DNA of 64,000 bases, taken from the NCBI GenBank assembly GCA_002794785.1, contig NBBA01000016.1, positions 62,001 to 126,000 on the forward strand, written 5' to 3'. The stretch is from Coniferiporia sulphurascens (lineage: Eukaryota > Basidiomycota > Agaricomycetes > Hymenochaetales > Hymenochaetaceae). Numbering within the stretch: the first letter of the stretch is position 1; each line of letters starts with the position of its first letter. Positions 1 to 9,070 of this stretch are shown here, one piece after another. The translations under genes were made by a program, and so were the position numbers. The notes under the pieces were generated by a model that saw only the letters and a program-made list of their open reading frames with translations, was not told the origin of the DNA and did no database searches.

Positions 1-617
1 GGGGGATTGAGGGGCGTATCAGTGTGTTGGGGTCGACCTGGACCCTGGCTGTGTCCCAGCCTTCATAGCCAGTTCGTCGCCAGGGGGGGTGGAAGTGGAG
101 GCATTCCGTCTTGGCAGCTTCGATGTTGAGACCGATGGTGCCAAAGAGGGTGTCTAGTTGTTGGTATGCATGGGCTAGTGTGTGGCAGTTGGATGCCACC
201 GAGGGACCTACGCAAATAAGTAAGTGGTCATCAATGTATGCCAGGGCGGTGGTGCCGGCTTGGTGAAAGCACCAGAGGACCACCCCCACGAAAATCGTTG
301 ATAAGATGGGGGAGACGGGTGATCCCTGTGGGGTGCCGAAGTTGGGTTTAGGGGCGGTGGGGAGGGTGGTGCCATCGAAGGAGACAGCGACCTGCCAGTC
401 CATCATGAAGGATAGGCACCAGTTGGCCATATTGGGGGCACAGCCGAGATCCAACAGTTGTTGGTGGAGTAGGTGGGGGTGTACCGAGTTGAAGAAGCCC
501 TGAATGTCGACCACTAGGACCGAGCAGATGAGGCCCTCTGAGTGGGCGCACTCCACAATCTGTAAAAGGTGTTGGGCGGCATCATAGACCGAATGGCCTT
601 GGCACCCCCCATACTGG
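1..617 (-). mobile_element. LINE (type A) ORF2 reverse-transcriptase fragment, antisense
   Basis: Read on the minus strand this is the palm region of a LINE reverse transcriptase. From 617 downward it runs from the PPNQYGG block through VDIQGFF, GTPQGSPVSPILS, the catalytic AYIDDHLL block and the LNIEAAKTECLHFHPP block. The same order is seen in the sense copies at 20025-20490 and 49170-49725. The fragment leaves the window at base 1, so its C-terminal part is unseen. At 617 it is joined abruptly to the first part of ORF1, so everything between ORF1 and the QYGG motif is missing. Defective copy. Confidence 0.85.
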
Positions 618-858
618 GTTGGGAGTGGGGGTGGTGGGGGCGGCCGTTCCGTGTCTGGTGGCAGCAGTGGCGCCTGCGGAGGCCCAGTTGGCAGCCATCC
701 TGGCGACCCGGTCTGGATCGGCGTTGGCCGATGGGATGGGTGGTGGGTTGGTTCAGTTTGTTCGACGGAGAGTGTTCCTGTAGTCACCTGGGTTCGATAT
801 GGGGGAGTTTTAGCTACCTGCACTAGTCGATGGTGGTGGTTACTGGTCAAGAAGGATG
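618..858 (-). mobile_element. LINE 5' end with start of ORF1, fused to an RT fragment
   Basis: On the minus strand this begins at 858 with CATCCTTCTTGACCAG, followed by ACCACCACCATCGACTAGTG and AGCTAAAACTCCCCC just before an ATG position. The same leader precedes ORF1 at 16223, 25685 and 44654, so this is the true 5' end of a LINE. Only about 60 codons of ORF1 follow (Pro/Ala/Thr-rich) before the sequence jumps at 617 to the RT domain. The fusion is an internal deletion or a template switch. Confidence 0.75.
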
Positions 859-1142
859 GTGCAGTGGGGAGTCCGTCCAGGTCCATGGCCGCAAAGGCAA
901 GGCGAATCGCCCCAGCTGTGCGGTTAGACATCTGGTTGAGGTGGCCTGTAAGGCATAGCCAGTGCTGTAAGACCAGAAGGTGGTTTTCGTCCGCCCATTC
1001 GGTATGGTGGACAGGGAGGGGGTCGCTCTTGGGCCAGACATGGCGTATCCAGGGCTGGAAGGTTTCGCATCTGCCAAGGATATGGGAGGTTGACTGTGCT
1101 GGCCAGGGAGGGTGGTTGTGCCACCTGCAGTGAGAGATCAAG
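859..1142 (-). mobile_element. LINE ORF2 C-terminal (post-RNase H) fragment, antisense
   Basis: Minus-strand translation gives the conserved tail of LINE ORF2: HCRWHNHPPWPAQS, then PWIRHVWPKSDPLPVHH and WADENHLLVL, ending near AAMDLDGLPT. It matches the region 7420-7690 of LINE-A1. It is cut at 859 by the 5' end of another LINE on the same strand and at 1142 by the start of element X on the opposite strand. Both cuts are insertion junctions. Confidence 0.75.
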
Positions 1143-2460
1143 CATCCTTCTTGTCCTCTTACCACCACCATCTCACCTTCGCTCTGGGGTCGTCTCTGAT
1201 CAGTTGCAGCAACCCGTGTCTAACTCTGGTATACTACTGGGGCTACATGAGAGAAGGCACTCTGACTGCCCACCCTTATAGGGAGGGCAGCTGGCTGGTC
1301 ACTGAGGCGCTGTAATGGCGTCGTTGGATGGCAGGAGACGGGCGCTTGCATCTGCCGGCTGGCATGAGGACCCATCGTTAACATCCTCTTGGGGGGGGAG
1401 ACTCGGTGAGGATGATCCTCTCTCACATCTGTGCTGACCTTCTCGAGGATGACATGCCTGCTGGTCCGCCTCTGTGCAGCGCAAGGGGCGTACACCTGCC
1501 AGTTAGGGGGGGGACACGATGTTAATGTCCCCACACCCGCACGGGGGGGGTAACCCTCTGCCCTTCAGCAGTCGGCTTCGGTCAGGAGACCTCAGGTTCG
1601 GGGAAACTCGGATCTGACCTTCGGGTTGGGACTTAAAATCCTGGGGCCGCATTGTCCCTGGCATGACAAACCATAAAAACTGCCACCCCAAATCCCAAAA
1701 GGGTCTCTGATGACGTCACTAGTTGATATAAGGAGATAGGGGCTTCATAACACATGGCGTTGTGGTAAGAACCAGCTGACATGAGAGCAACAGGCCACCA
1801 TGGGCCTCTTGGGGGAGTAATGCTGGGGCCCACCCTGCAGTCGTGGGAGGTTCTTGGTAGCTGGCCCCACACCATCGAAGTGGTTGGGTGCTGGTACCCC
1901 TTGAGAGGTGGTTAGTCAGAGCAGACTCCCTGGCAGCTGTAACAAGCGCTGGGGTCCAAGCGATGGCGACACATCAACTCCGGTACATTGCGGATCCAGA
2001 AGCGGGCCTTGTGCCTGAGTATTCCCCTTCGGGGCTCTGAAGTGTGTGCCGGGGAACAGGAAACTCCGGGGGGGCCTAGGAAACCCCTCCACTATGGAGC
2101 GAGCTGTAGTGGTGGGGGATAGTTCCCTCCACTGGCTCCAGAGCACTAAATCTGGCATGGGTGCGCATAGGAGTAAGTCCTATTGTGTGCTTAAGTTGAT
2201 TCCCAGAAACTAGCGGCACTCTACAGTGGAAAGCGGGGTAAGGGGGGGAATGTGTAGGGTAGGGGGGGCACCCAATGGGTGGGGTAGTGCCTACAGCGCC
2301 ACGACCCCCACTCGGAATGTCTCCCTGGCATGGCACGCCCTTCCCAATCCAGCGTGCCGTAGAGGACAGCGTGTCGGGTATAAGTCCTTTGGTCAGGCAT
2401 CTATGTCATGAGGAAGGTGTACATGTAGTGGGGTCCCACAAGGGCACCCTTTAATTCTGG
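1143..2460 (+). mobile_element. Element X, copy 1 (non-coding partner of a LINE chimera)
   Basis: A 1.3-kb sequence that recurs at 38995-40318 (+), 9637-10922 (-), 24532-25625 (-, 3'-truncated) and 15595-15783 (-, 3' end only). It starts with CATCCTTCTTGTCC and ends with CCCTTTAATTCTGG. No long ORF is conserved among the copies; the ORFs inside are short and differ in phase. Near the 3' end is a short inverted repeat (AAGGGC/GCCCTT in copy 2). It is followed without a gap by a LINE 3' end in the same orientation, as in every copy that keeps its 3' end. I do not recognise X from any family by sequence. Its behaviour resembles the WEIRD part of Magnaporthe MINE chimeras. Confidence 0.75.
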
Positions 2461-2757
2461 CATGATACATCTCGGCTGGCACTCTCACCCTCCCTTACCT
2501 CTTCTAAGCTTCCTACTTTAACCTGCCCTCAACTGCTTGGTTTGTTTGTAGCGATATGTATCCCTCCCTCTATCATTTTCTCTACTAAATAGGGGCTCTT
2601 CACACATTGGCACCCTCTGGGGAGCAGAGCCCCCGCCCAGTTTTGTGCGATGCGCAATGATGGGCGCCTCCGTTGTTATGTAGTTAGGGCCCCCCCTTCG
2701 GGGGGCAGCTTGTAATTATGTAGTACTGCAGGAATAATAATAATAATAAAAAATAAA
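2461..2757 (+). mobile_element. LINE 3' UTR and tail forming the 3' part of chimera 1
   Basis: Begins in the LINE 3' UTR (CATGATACATCTCGGCTGG, equivalent to 7842 in LINE-A1). It carries the terminal block GTTATGTAGTTAGGG, a C-run/TTCG/G-run hairpin at 2691-2705, CAGCTTGTAATTATGTA and an (AAT)n/A-rich tail at about 2733-2757. It is the shortest LINE tail attached to X in this window. Confidence 0.8.
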
Positions 2758-3830
2758 CAGCCGCCCCCACCTCCTATGCCCAAGTAGCCGCAGCAGCGGC
2801 CCCCCCCGACAACCGCCAACCCAGCCACTGGGGTGGTCATCAACCCGGTGCAAAAGAAGAAGAGACGCCAGTGGAAGGTGCCCCCACCCCCTATGATGTA
2901 TACCAAGGACCCAACCTTGGTTCTAACCCCCACAGTCGGCATATGGGCCGAAAACCAGAAGTCAGCAATGGCACTGACTAAAATGTCCCATGAGTTCTTC
3001 GCCTCCCTCCCCACTGCAGACCAAGTCCCTGTCCTGTCCTCTTCCTACAACATAAAAGGGAACATCATGACCACCTTTGCGGTGCACCCATCCTCTGCAA
3101 ACCCGACCACGGAAACGATTATCGATTGTCACTCCGCGGCCTATGCATCCCACATGTGCACAGAGTGCATCATGACGGGGATTAACATCCCAGCCGCTTT
3201 CTCCCTAACCCCCTCCAGAGTCCGCCCCCGGTCCACATTGCACATCTCTATGGTGCCCTGCACAGACTTCCTGTTCGGCCAAAACAGTCATACCATCAAT
3301 GAGAAGGCCCTCATGGCCGAAATCCGGCACAATCCGGCTCTCCGCAACCTCGACTTCGTAGTCACCCCACACTTCGCCACCACCGAGGAACACCTGCTGA
3401 CACTCGACAGGTGCCCAGTGGTCTTCTCCTTTGTCAACACTGACGGCTCCATCCGCGAACGCCTCCTCAAGAGGCCATGTGTTTGGATGTTCGGTTCCGC
3501 CCTCCAGCTCTCAGTCCTGCCTATTCGCCCCACCCTCACCCAATGTGAGCGGTGCCAGGGCCTCGGCCACGGAACCAAGGGCTGCCGAGCCCAACCCTGC
3601 TGCGCTGAGTGTGCGGGTGCCCATCTCACCCGCAACCATCACAAATTGTGCACCCACTGTGCAACCGACGCAGTACCCGAAGGCGACACATGCCCCCACC
3701 CCGCCAATGCGTCAACTGCAAGGGCGACCACCCCGCCACCCTGCCGGCCTGCCCTAAGAAGAGGCATTACTGCCAAATCGAAGAGGCCCTCACCGCCAAC
3801 CCCATCGACAATCAGATGGAGGAAATATGA
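2758..3830 (+). pseudogene. LINE-A1 ORF1 (gag-like zinc-knuckle protein), truncated and frameshifted
   Basis: ORF1 proteins of this type bind the element RNA and act in the ribonucleoprotein. The readable frame starts near 2833 with a basic patch (QKKKRRQWK), then PPPPMMY and a central domain (SLPTADQVPVLSSSYN, RISMVPC-like, FGQNSHTINEKALMAE). The classical zinc knuckle CERCQGLGHGTKGC (C-X2-C-X4-H-X4-C) follows at about 3550. Two further Cys/His clusters follow, the last (VNCKGDHPATLPACP) in another frame because of a single-base loss near 3700. The N-terminal ~300 codons present in LINE-C1 and LINE-A4 are missing. The stop TGA at 3828-3830 overlaps the ORF2 start. Confidence 0.85.
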
Positions 3831-6800
3831 TAGAGACACTCTCTATCTTGCAGTGGAATGCCGCCCGCTCACTAGCAGTGATACATTCCCTCATTCCTGT
3901 CCTTACAACTGATCCATCCCCCCCACACCTAATTCTTATACAGGAACCACCCTGGTATCAAATAGGACTGCAACCCTCACTCAACAACCCAGCCGGCACC
4001 CCGGTATTCAACGTCCCAACCATCCCAGGCTACGTACCTGTTCCACCACCAGAGGTCCGCCCTCGAGTAGTAATGTACGTAGCCTGGGCCCTCCCCACCA
4101 CCTCATGGTCGATACTCGGCGCTGCATCACACGGCACTGACGTACTGACGGTGGAGGTACAATCCCAACTTACCCTCTGGGTGTGCAACTACTACGGCAT
4201 GCACGCCCCAGATCGTGAGCACATCTCCCCCCAGTACCCAGGTGAGTCCTTCTTGTTCTCACTCACCTCGGTGCTAGCAACCACCCTACTCATGGTGGGC
4301 AACTTCAACTGTCGCCACCGCATATGGTCCGAACTCTCAGCCACACAGCGAGATGACTTGGGGGCGCAACCCCTTGACAACTTTTTCCGTGGGCATGGCC
4401 TGGAGCCTGCCCACCTCCCTGACTCTGACTCAAGGCCCGACAGCAATTGTTGTTGGTGCCCCATTGACATGATTTGGGCCCCACCCGCTGTCAATCCTGA
4501 CTCCATTTTAGATTCGGCTACCTCTGACCTCTCCCCACTGTCCGACCACGCCATTCTGTGCTGGTCCCTGCCGTCTCGGCCCCCACCACCTGTCCTAAAG
4601 ACATGCCGGCTACTACCAGCCAACAAGGAGGAATGGACTGACATCGCCTTCCCCCTCCTCGAAGAAGCCCTACAACTCCCGGGGCTCGACACCCACACCC
4701 TGGACATCAAAGCAAAGGCGGTCCTCGACTCCATGGTCGCTGCCCTCCAGCCATTCACCCGCCTCTCAAAACCATCCAAAATGGAAGTCCCATGGTGGTC
4801 ACCCCACTGCAAGACCCTCCTATCTGCAATCCAGATGGCCACCACCCCCCTCCAGCACTCATCAGCCCGACATGCCTTCAAAAGGGGCGTTAGGACAGCC
4901 AAATGGCAGTTCTACACTGACCAGGCAGCAGAAGCAGACACCTCCAACATCTGGAACTGGGCCAAGCGAGGCCTAGGCAACCAACCTACCCCTATCCCCT
5001 CACTGAGACGACAGAACGGATCCTTCACCCAGACGGACGCCGAGAAAGGTAAGCTTTTTCAAGAAACCTTTTTCACACTCCCTCCAGCACATGTAGCAGC
5101 CGACACCCCGCTACCCCCAACCCAACCAGCCGCCCCGCCCATACTCCTATCGGAGCTTACAGGGGCACTGACCGATACATCCAACTTGTCGGCTCTGGGC
5201 CTCTCGGGAATAGGTTACCGCCCCCTGAAATGGGTGGTGGACGCCTACCCCAACAAGATACTCACACTTTTCAATGACTGTCTGCGCCTGGGCCACCACC
5301 CCAAGTGCTGGCAGGCAGCAAAAGTCGTGATGCTCAGGAAACTGAACAAGAAGGACCCCTTTTCGCCATGCTCGTACCGGCCCATTGCCCTTGAGGAGAC
5401 CCTGGGGAAACTCCTAGAGAAAATCATTGCTAACTGGCTCCAGTTCCTCACTAACATGCAAGACTGGCTGCCACCTAACCAGTACGGGGGCGCCAAGGCC
5501 ATTCGGTCTATGACACTGCCCAACACCTCCTACAGATTGCAGAACGTGCCCACTCAGAGGGCCTCGTCTGTTCAGTCCTAGTGGTCGACATTCAGGGTTT
5601 TTTCGACTTGGTACACCCCCACCTACTCCACCGACAATTGCTGGATCTGGGATGTGCCCCAGATATGGCCAATTGGTGCCTATCCTTCATGACAGATCAG
5701 CGGGTTGCCGTCTCCTTTGACGGCACCACCCTCCCCACTGCCCCTAAACCCGACTTCGGCACCCCACAGGGATTGCCAGTCTCCCCCATCCTATCAACGA
5801 TCTTCGCGGGTGTGGTCCTCTGGCGCTTCCACCAGGCCGGCACCACAGCCCTGGCATATGTTGATGACCATTTACTTATTTGTGTAGGTCCCTCAGTGGC
5901 TTCCAACTGCCACACACTGGCCCACACATACCAGCAACTCGACACCCTCTTCGGCACCATCAGTCTCAACATCGAAGCCGCCAAGATGGAATGCCTCCAT
6001 TTCCACCCCCCCGACGACGGACTGGCTATGACGGCTGGGACATGGCTGGGGTACAGGTCGACCCCAACACACTGATACACCCCTCAATCCCCCTCTGGTG
6101 GTTGGGGATATGGTGGGACCCAGGCCTCTCCTTCAAACCCCATGTCGAGCGCATGCGCTCCAAGGGACTGTCCACCCTCGCCGCCCTCCGCATTTTAGGC
6201 AACACACAATGCGGCATCTCGGCCCTCCTCCTCCGCTGCCTGTACACCTCCTGCGTCCGCTCCGTGCTTGCATGGGGGGCACCAGTATGGTACCACGGCC
6301 ACTGCCAAAAAACACTGGTAAACCGCCTACAGGCTGTACAAAACATGGCTTGTAGATGGATCTTAGGCGTCTATAAAGGCGCCTCCCCCCATTCCACAAA
6401 TTTTCTTTGCTCCATTCCTCCTCTCCCTTTCTATTTCGAATATATAAAGACAACCCATTCCCTACACCTATGGCGAACCCCTCACTCTATTGGCCGAAAA
6501 CTTTTTAAAAACATAGCTAATAGACCTTTCTCCCTTTCTTTGCAGGTCCAAGCCCCCCGGGTCCAACAGGTTCCAGCATACATGCATCCCCCATGGACGG
6601 ACCCCCTGGCCTTCACAAAAGGCCATGTCTGCTTCACCACCCCCATCACCCCAGTCAGCGCTGACACTCAAAAGTCATTCGTGACCGCCGTGCGCCAACT
6701 AGGTCTCACCCCTCACATTCAAGTCTTCACTGATGGCTCCTGCATAGACAATAAGTCGGGCTCAGCCATCTGTGCCATGCTTGGCCACACCTGACTCAGG

Positions 6801-7821
6801 TCCCAACGACTGGAGTCCCCCACATGCGCCACAGCCACGGATGCCGAGGAGTTCTCCCTCGCCACGGCACCGGGCTGGGTGGCACGCCGCCTCCCGGCAC
6901 AACTGCATGTCGCATCGGACATCTTCTTTCTGTCCGATTTGCTGACTGCCCTCCACCTTTTCCGCACTTGGGCTGCTGCTCCAGCGCCCACCTCCTACAC
7001 ATTTGGAAAGTGGGTGTGGAGACCCTACTAGACTCGTACCCACAACTCACCGTCCATTTCATATGGTGCCCCAGACACTCGGACATCCCTGGAAATGAAT
7101 GGGCTGACACGGAAGCAAAACTAGCAACCGAGCTCCCCCCATCCGATCTTAAACCCTCCACTTCCGCACTAAAAGAAGCTGCTGTACACACTCTCATGGA
7201 ACGATGGATGCTCTCTTTAGCCCGCCCACTAGCCTCGACCACTGACAAATACTTGGCAGTCCACGGCCTACCCTCACACCGACCTCGAAAGCTCCTCATG
7301 CATTCAGTCGACCACCCTCACAGTGAACTATCTGCAGTCACACAGGTCCTCTGCCACGCCGGTCCCTATGGGGATACTGGCTGAGTTTTGACTCAGCCTA
7401 CCACCACAGGCATGGCCTGATCTCGCATTGCAGATGGCACAACCACCCCCCCTGGCCCATGCAGTCGACCGCCCACATCCTCGGTGGCTGCAGCACTTTC
7501 CATCCCTGGATATGACATGTGTGGCCACCCTGGGACCCTCTCCCAGTCCACCATTCAGAGTGGGCTGATGAAAACCACCTCCCGGTTTTGCGCTGTTGGC
7601 TAAAGCTGACAGGGCACCTTAACTGCCTCTCCGACCACGCTGCAGGCACCATACGGCTGGCTTTTGCTGCGATGGACCTTGATGGCCACCCCACCAACGA
7701 GGATATGGACCTGGACCTCCTAAGGGAATACATGTGTCATATGCCTGGACCTCGAACCCAGGACTCGGACCCAGCCCTTTTAGAGCTATCAGGTATGCTC
7801 CCGACTTTCCCCTCTGACTAA
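3827..7821 (+). pseudogene. LINE-A1 ORF2 (endonuclease-RT-RNase H), degenerate
   Basis: ORF2 supplies target cleavage and target-primed reverse transcription. The N-terminus is an APE-like endonuclease: QWNAARS, the glutamate block LIQEPPWYQ, and an SDHAIL block near 4540. The GDFN motif reads GNFN because GGCGAC has become GGCAAC at 4298-4303. The RT contains VDIQGFFDLVHP, GTPQGLPVSPILS and AYVDDHLLI. RNase H starts at QVFTDGS near 6720, with TDAEEFS, FLSDLLT and GNEWADTEAK. The frame is broken by indels near 5490 (after QYGG), 6020, 6975 and 7375, and by an in-frame TGA at 6792-6794 where the copy at 23176 has CGA. A further CGA-derived TGA lies near 7515. The stop is TAA at 7819-7821. Confidence 0.9.
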
Positions 7822-8148
7822 TGCCTGCCTTTTGGAATCCCCATGATACATCTCAGCTGGCACTCTCGCCCTCCCTTTCCATTTCTAAGCTTCTTACCTT
7901 AAACCTGCCCTCACCCGCTTGGTTAGTTCATAGCGATATGTATTCCTCCCTCTCACCTTATTTCCTACCGAATAGGGGCTCTCCACACTTCAGCACCCTT
8001 TGGGGAGCAGAGCCCCCGCCCAGTTTTGTGCGATGCGCAATGATGGGCGCCTCCGTTGTTATGTAGTTAGGGCCCCCCCTTTGGGGGGCAGCTTGTAATT
8101 ATGTAATACTGCAGGAATAATAATTAAAAATTAAAAATTAAAAAAAAA
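7822..8148 (+). other. LINE-A1 3' UTR, terminal hairpin and tail
   Basis: Non-coding. It contains the C/T-rich stretch common to all type A copies, the block CAGTTTTGTGCGATGCGC, and the hairpin CCCCCC-loop-GGGGGG at 8073-8088. CAGCTTGTAATTATG and an AT-rich tail ending at 8148 follow. The terminal block is the most conserved non-coding part of the LINEs, as expected for an RT recognition site. Confidence 0.75.
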
Positions 8149-8997
8149 GGCTGTCACCCAGACCGCCCCCGCCTCCTACACACAAGTCGCCACATCAGCA
8201 GCCCCCCCAACAACCAGCAACCCATCTCCAGTGGCTCCAGCCACCGGAGCGGTCATCAACCCGGCGCAGAAGAAGAAGAAGTGCCAGAGGAAGGTGCCCC
8301 CACCACCCACGATGTACGCCAAGGACCCAACAGTCGGCATACGGGCCGAAAATCAGAAGTCAGCAATGGCCCTGACAAAAACGTCCCGTGAGTTTTTCGC
8401 CTCCCTCCCCACTGCAGACCAAGTCCCAGTCTTGTCCTCTTCCTACAACATAAAGGGGAACATCATGACCACATTTGCAGCGCGCCCATCCTCGGCTAAC
8501 CCGACCACGGAAACGATCATTGATCATCACTCTGTGGCCTATGCCTCCCATATGCGCACAGAGTGCATCGTGGCGGGAATTAACGTCCCAGCTGCTTTCT
8601 CCCTAACCCCCTCCAGAGTCCGCCCCCGGTCCGCATTGCGCATCTCCATGGTGCCCTGCAAGGGCTTTTTGTTTGGCCAAAACGGACACACCATCAATGA
8701 GAAGGCCCTCATGGCCGAAATCCGGCACAACCCGGCACTCCGCAACCTTGACTTCGTAGTCACCCCCCACTTTGCCGCCACTGAGGACCACCTGCTGACA
8801 CTCGACAGATGCCCAGTGGTATTCTCCTTCATCGATCCCGACGGTTCCATCCACAAGTGCCTCCTCAAGAGGCCACATGTCTGGATGTTCGGATCCGCCC
8901 TCTGCCTCTCAGTCCCACCTGTCCGCCCCACCCTCACTCAATGTGAGCAGTGCCAGGGCCTCGGCCACAGAACCAAGGGCTGCCGAGCCCAACCCTG

Positions 8998-8998
<1 letters not shown>
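8149..8998 (+). pseudogene. LINE-A2 ORF1, 5' part (interrupted by an X-LINE chimera)
   Basis: 5'-truncated in ORF1 immediately after the tail of LINE-A1. It encodes KKKKCQRKVPPPPTMYAKD, SLPTADQVPVLSSSYN, the FGQNGHTINEKALMAE block and the first zinc knuckle CEQCQGLGHRTKGC, then stops in RAQPC where an antisense chimera is inserted. The protein resumes at 10923 (CADCVGAHLTRNH). A 14-bp duplication, GAGCCCAACCCTGT, marks the break (8985-8998 and 10923-10936). No stop occurs in this half, but residues of the THR-LEU-VAL stretch after YAKDPT are deleted relative to other copies. Confidence 0.88.
8985..8998. repeat. Target-site duplication of the 8999-10922 chimera (left copy)
   Basis: GAGCCCAACCCTGT occurs here and again at 10923-10936, exactly flanking the antisense X-LINE unit. 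The outermost G or T may be microhomology, so the duplication is 12-14 bp. Its presence shows that X and the LINE tail entered together in one event. Confidence 0.85.

Positions 8999-9070
<72 letters not shown>

Larger units (their letters stand above)
2758..8148 (+). mobile_element. LINE-A1, non-LTR retrotransposon, 5'-truncated
   Basis: A two-ORF non-LTR element with endonuclease, RT and RNase H. It is truncated at its 5' end within ORF1, just downstream of where the intact copies carry a poly-glutamine tract. ORF1 and ORF2 overlap by ATGA at 3827-3830. The 3' UTR (7822-8114) ends with the hairpin at 8073-8088, whose loop is TTTG instead of TTCG, and an AT-rich tail. The upstream neighbour is the A-tail of chimera 1, and the downstream neighbour is LINE-A2 starting at almost the same ORF1 position. 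I found no clear target duplication. Frameshifts and one TGA make it non-functional. Confidence 0.9.

Noticed and set aside
1143..2460. Element X as a Helitron (starts TC, ends CTGG after a hairpin)
   Set aside because: The base after CTGG is not consistently T, X is always followed by a LINE end, and one unit has a 14-bp target duplication, which Helitrons do not make.
6530..6550. CCCTTTCTTTGCAG before GTCCAAGCC as a 3' splice site
   Set aside because: The sequence is coding in all LINE copies (PFSLSLQVQAP) and recurs at the same codon position. No matching 5' site or removed segment is evident.
8999..9070. The long ATT run as an independent microsatellite or as coding poly-Tyr/poly-Ile
   Set aside because: It is the (AAT)n tail of an antisense LINE end, next to the terminal hairpin block. 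The translated repeats are artefacts.
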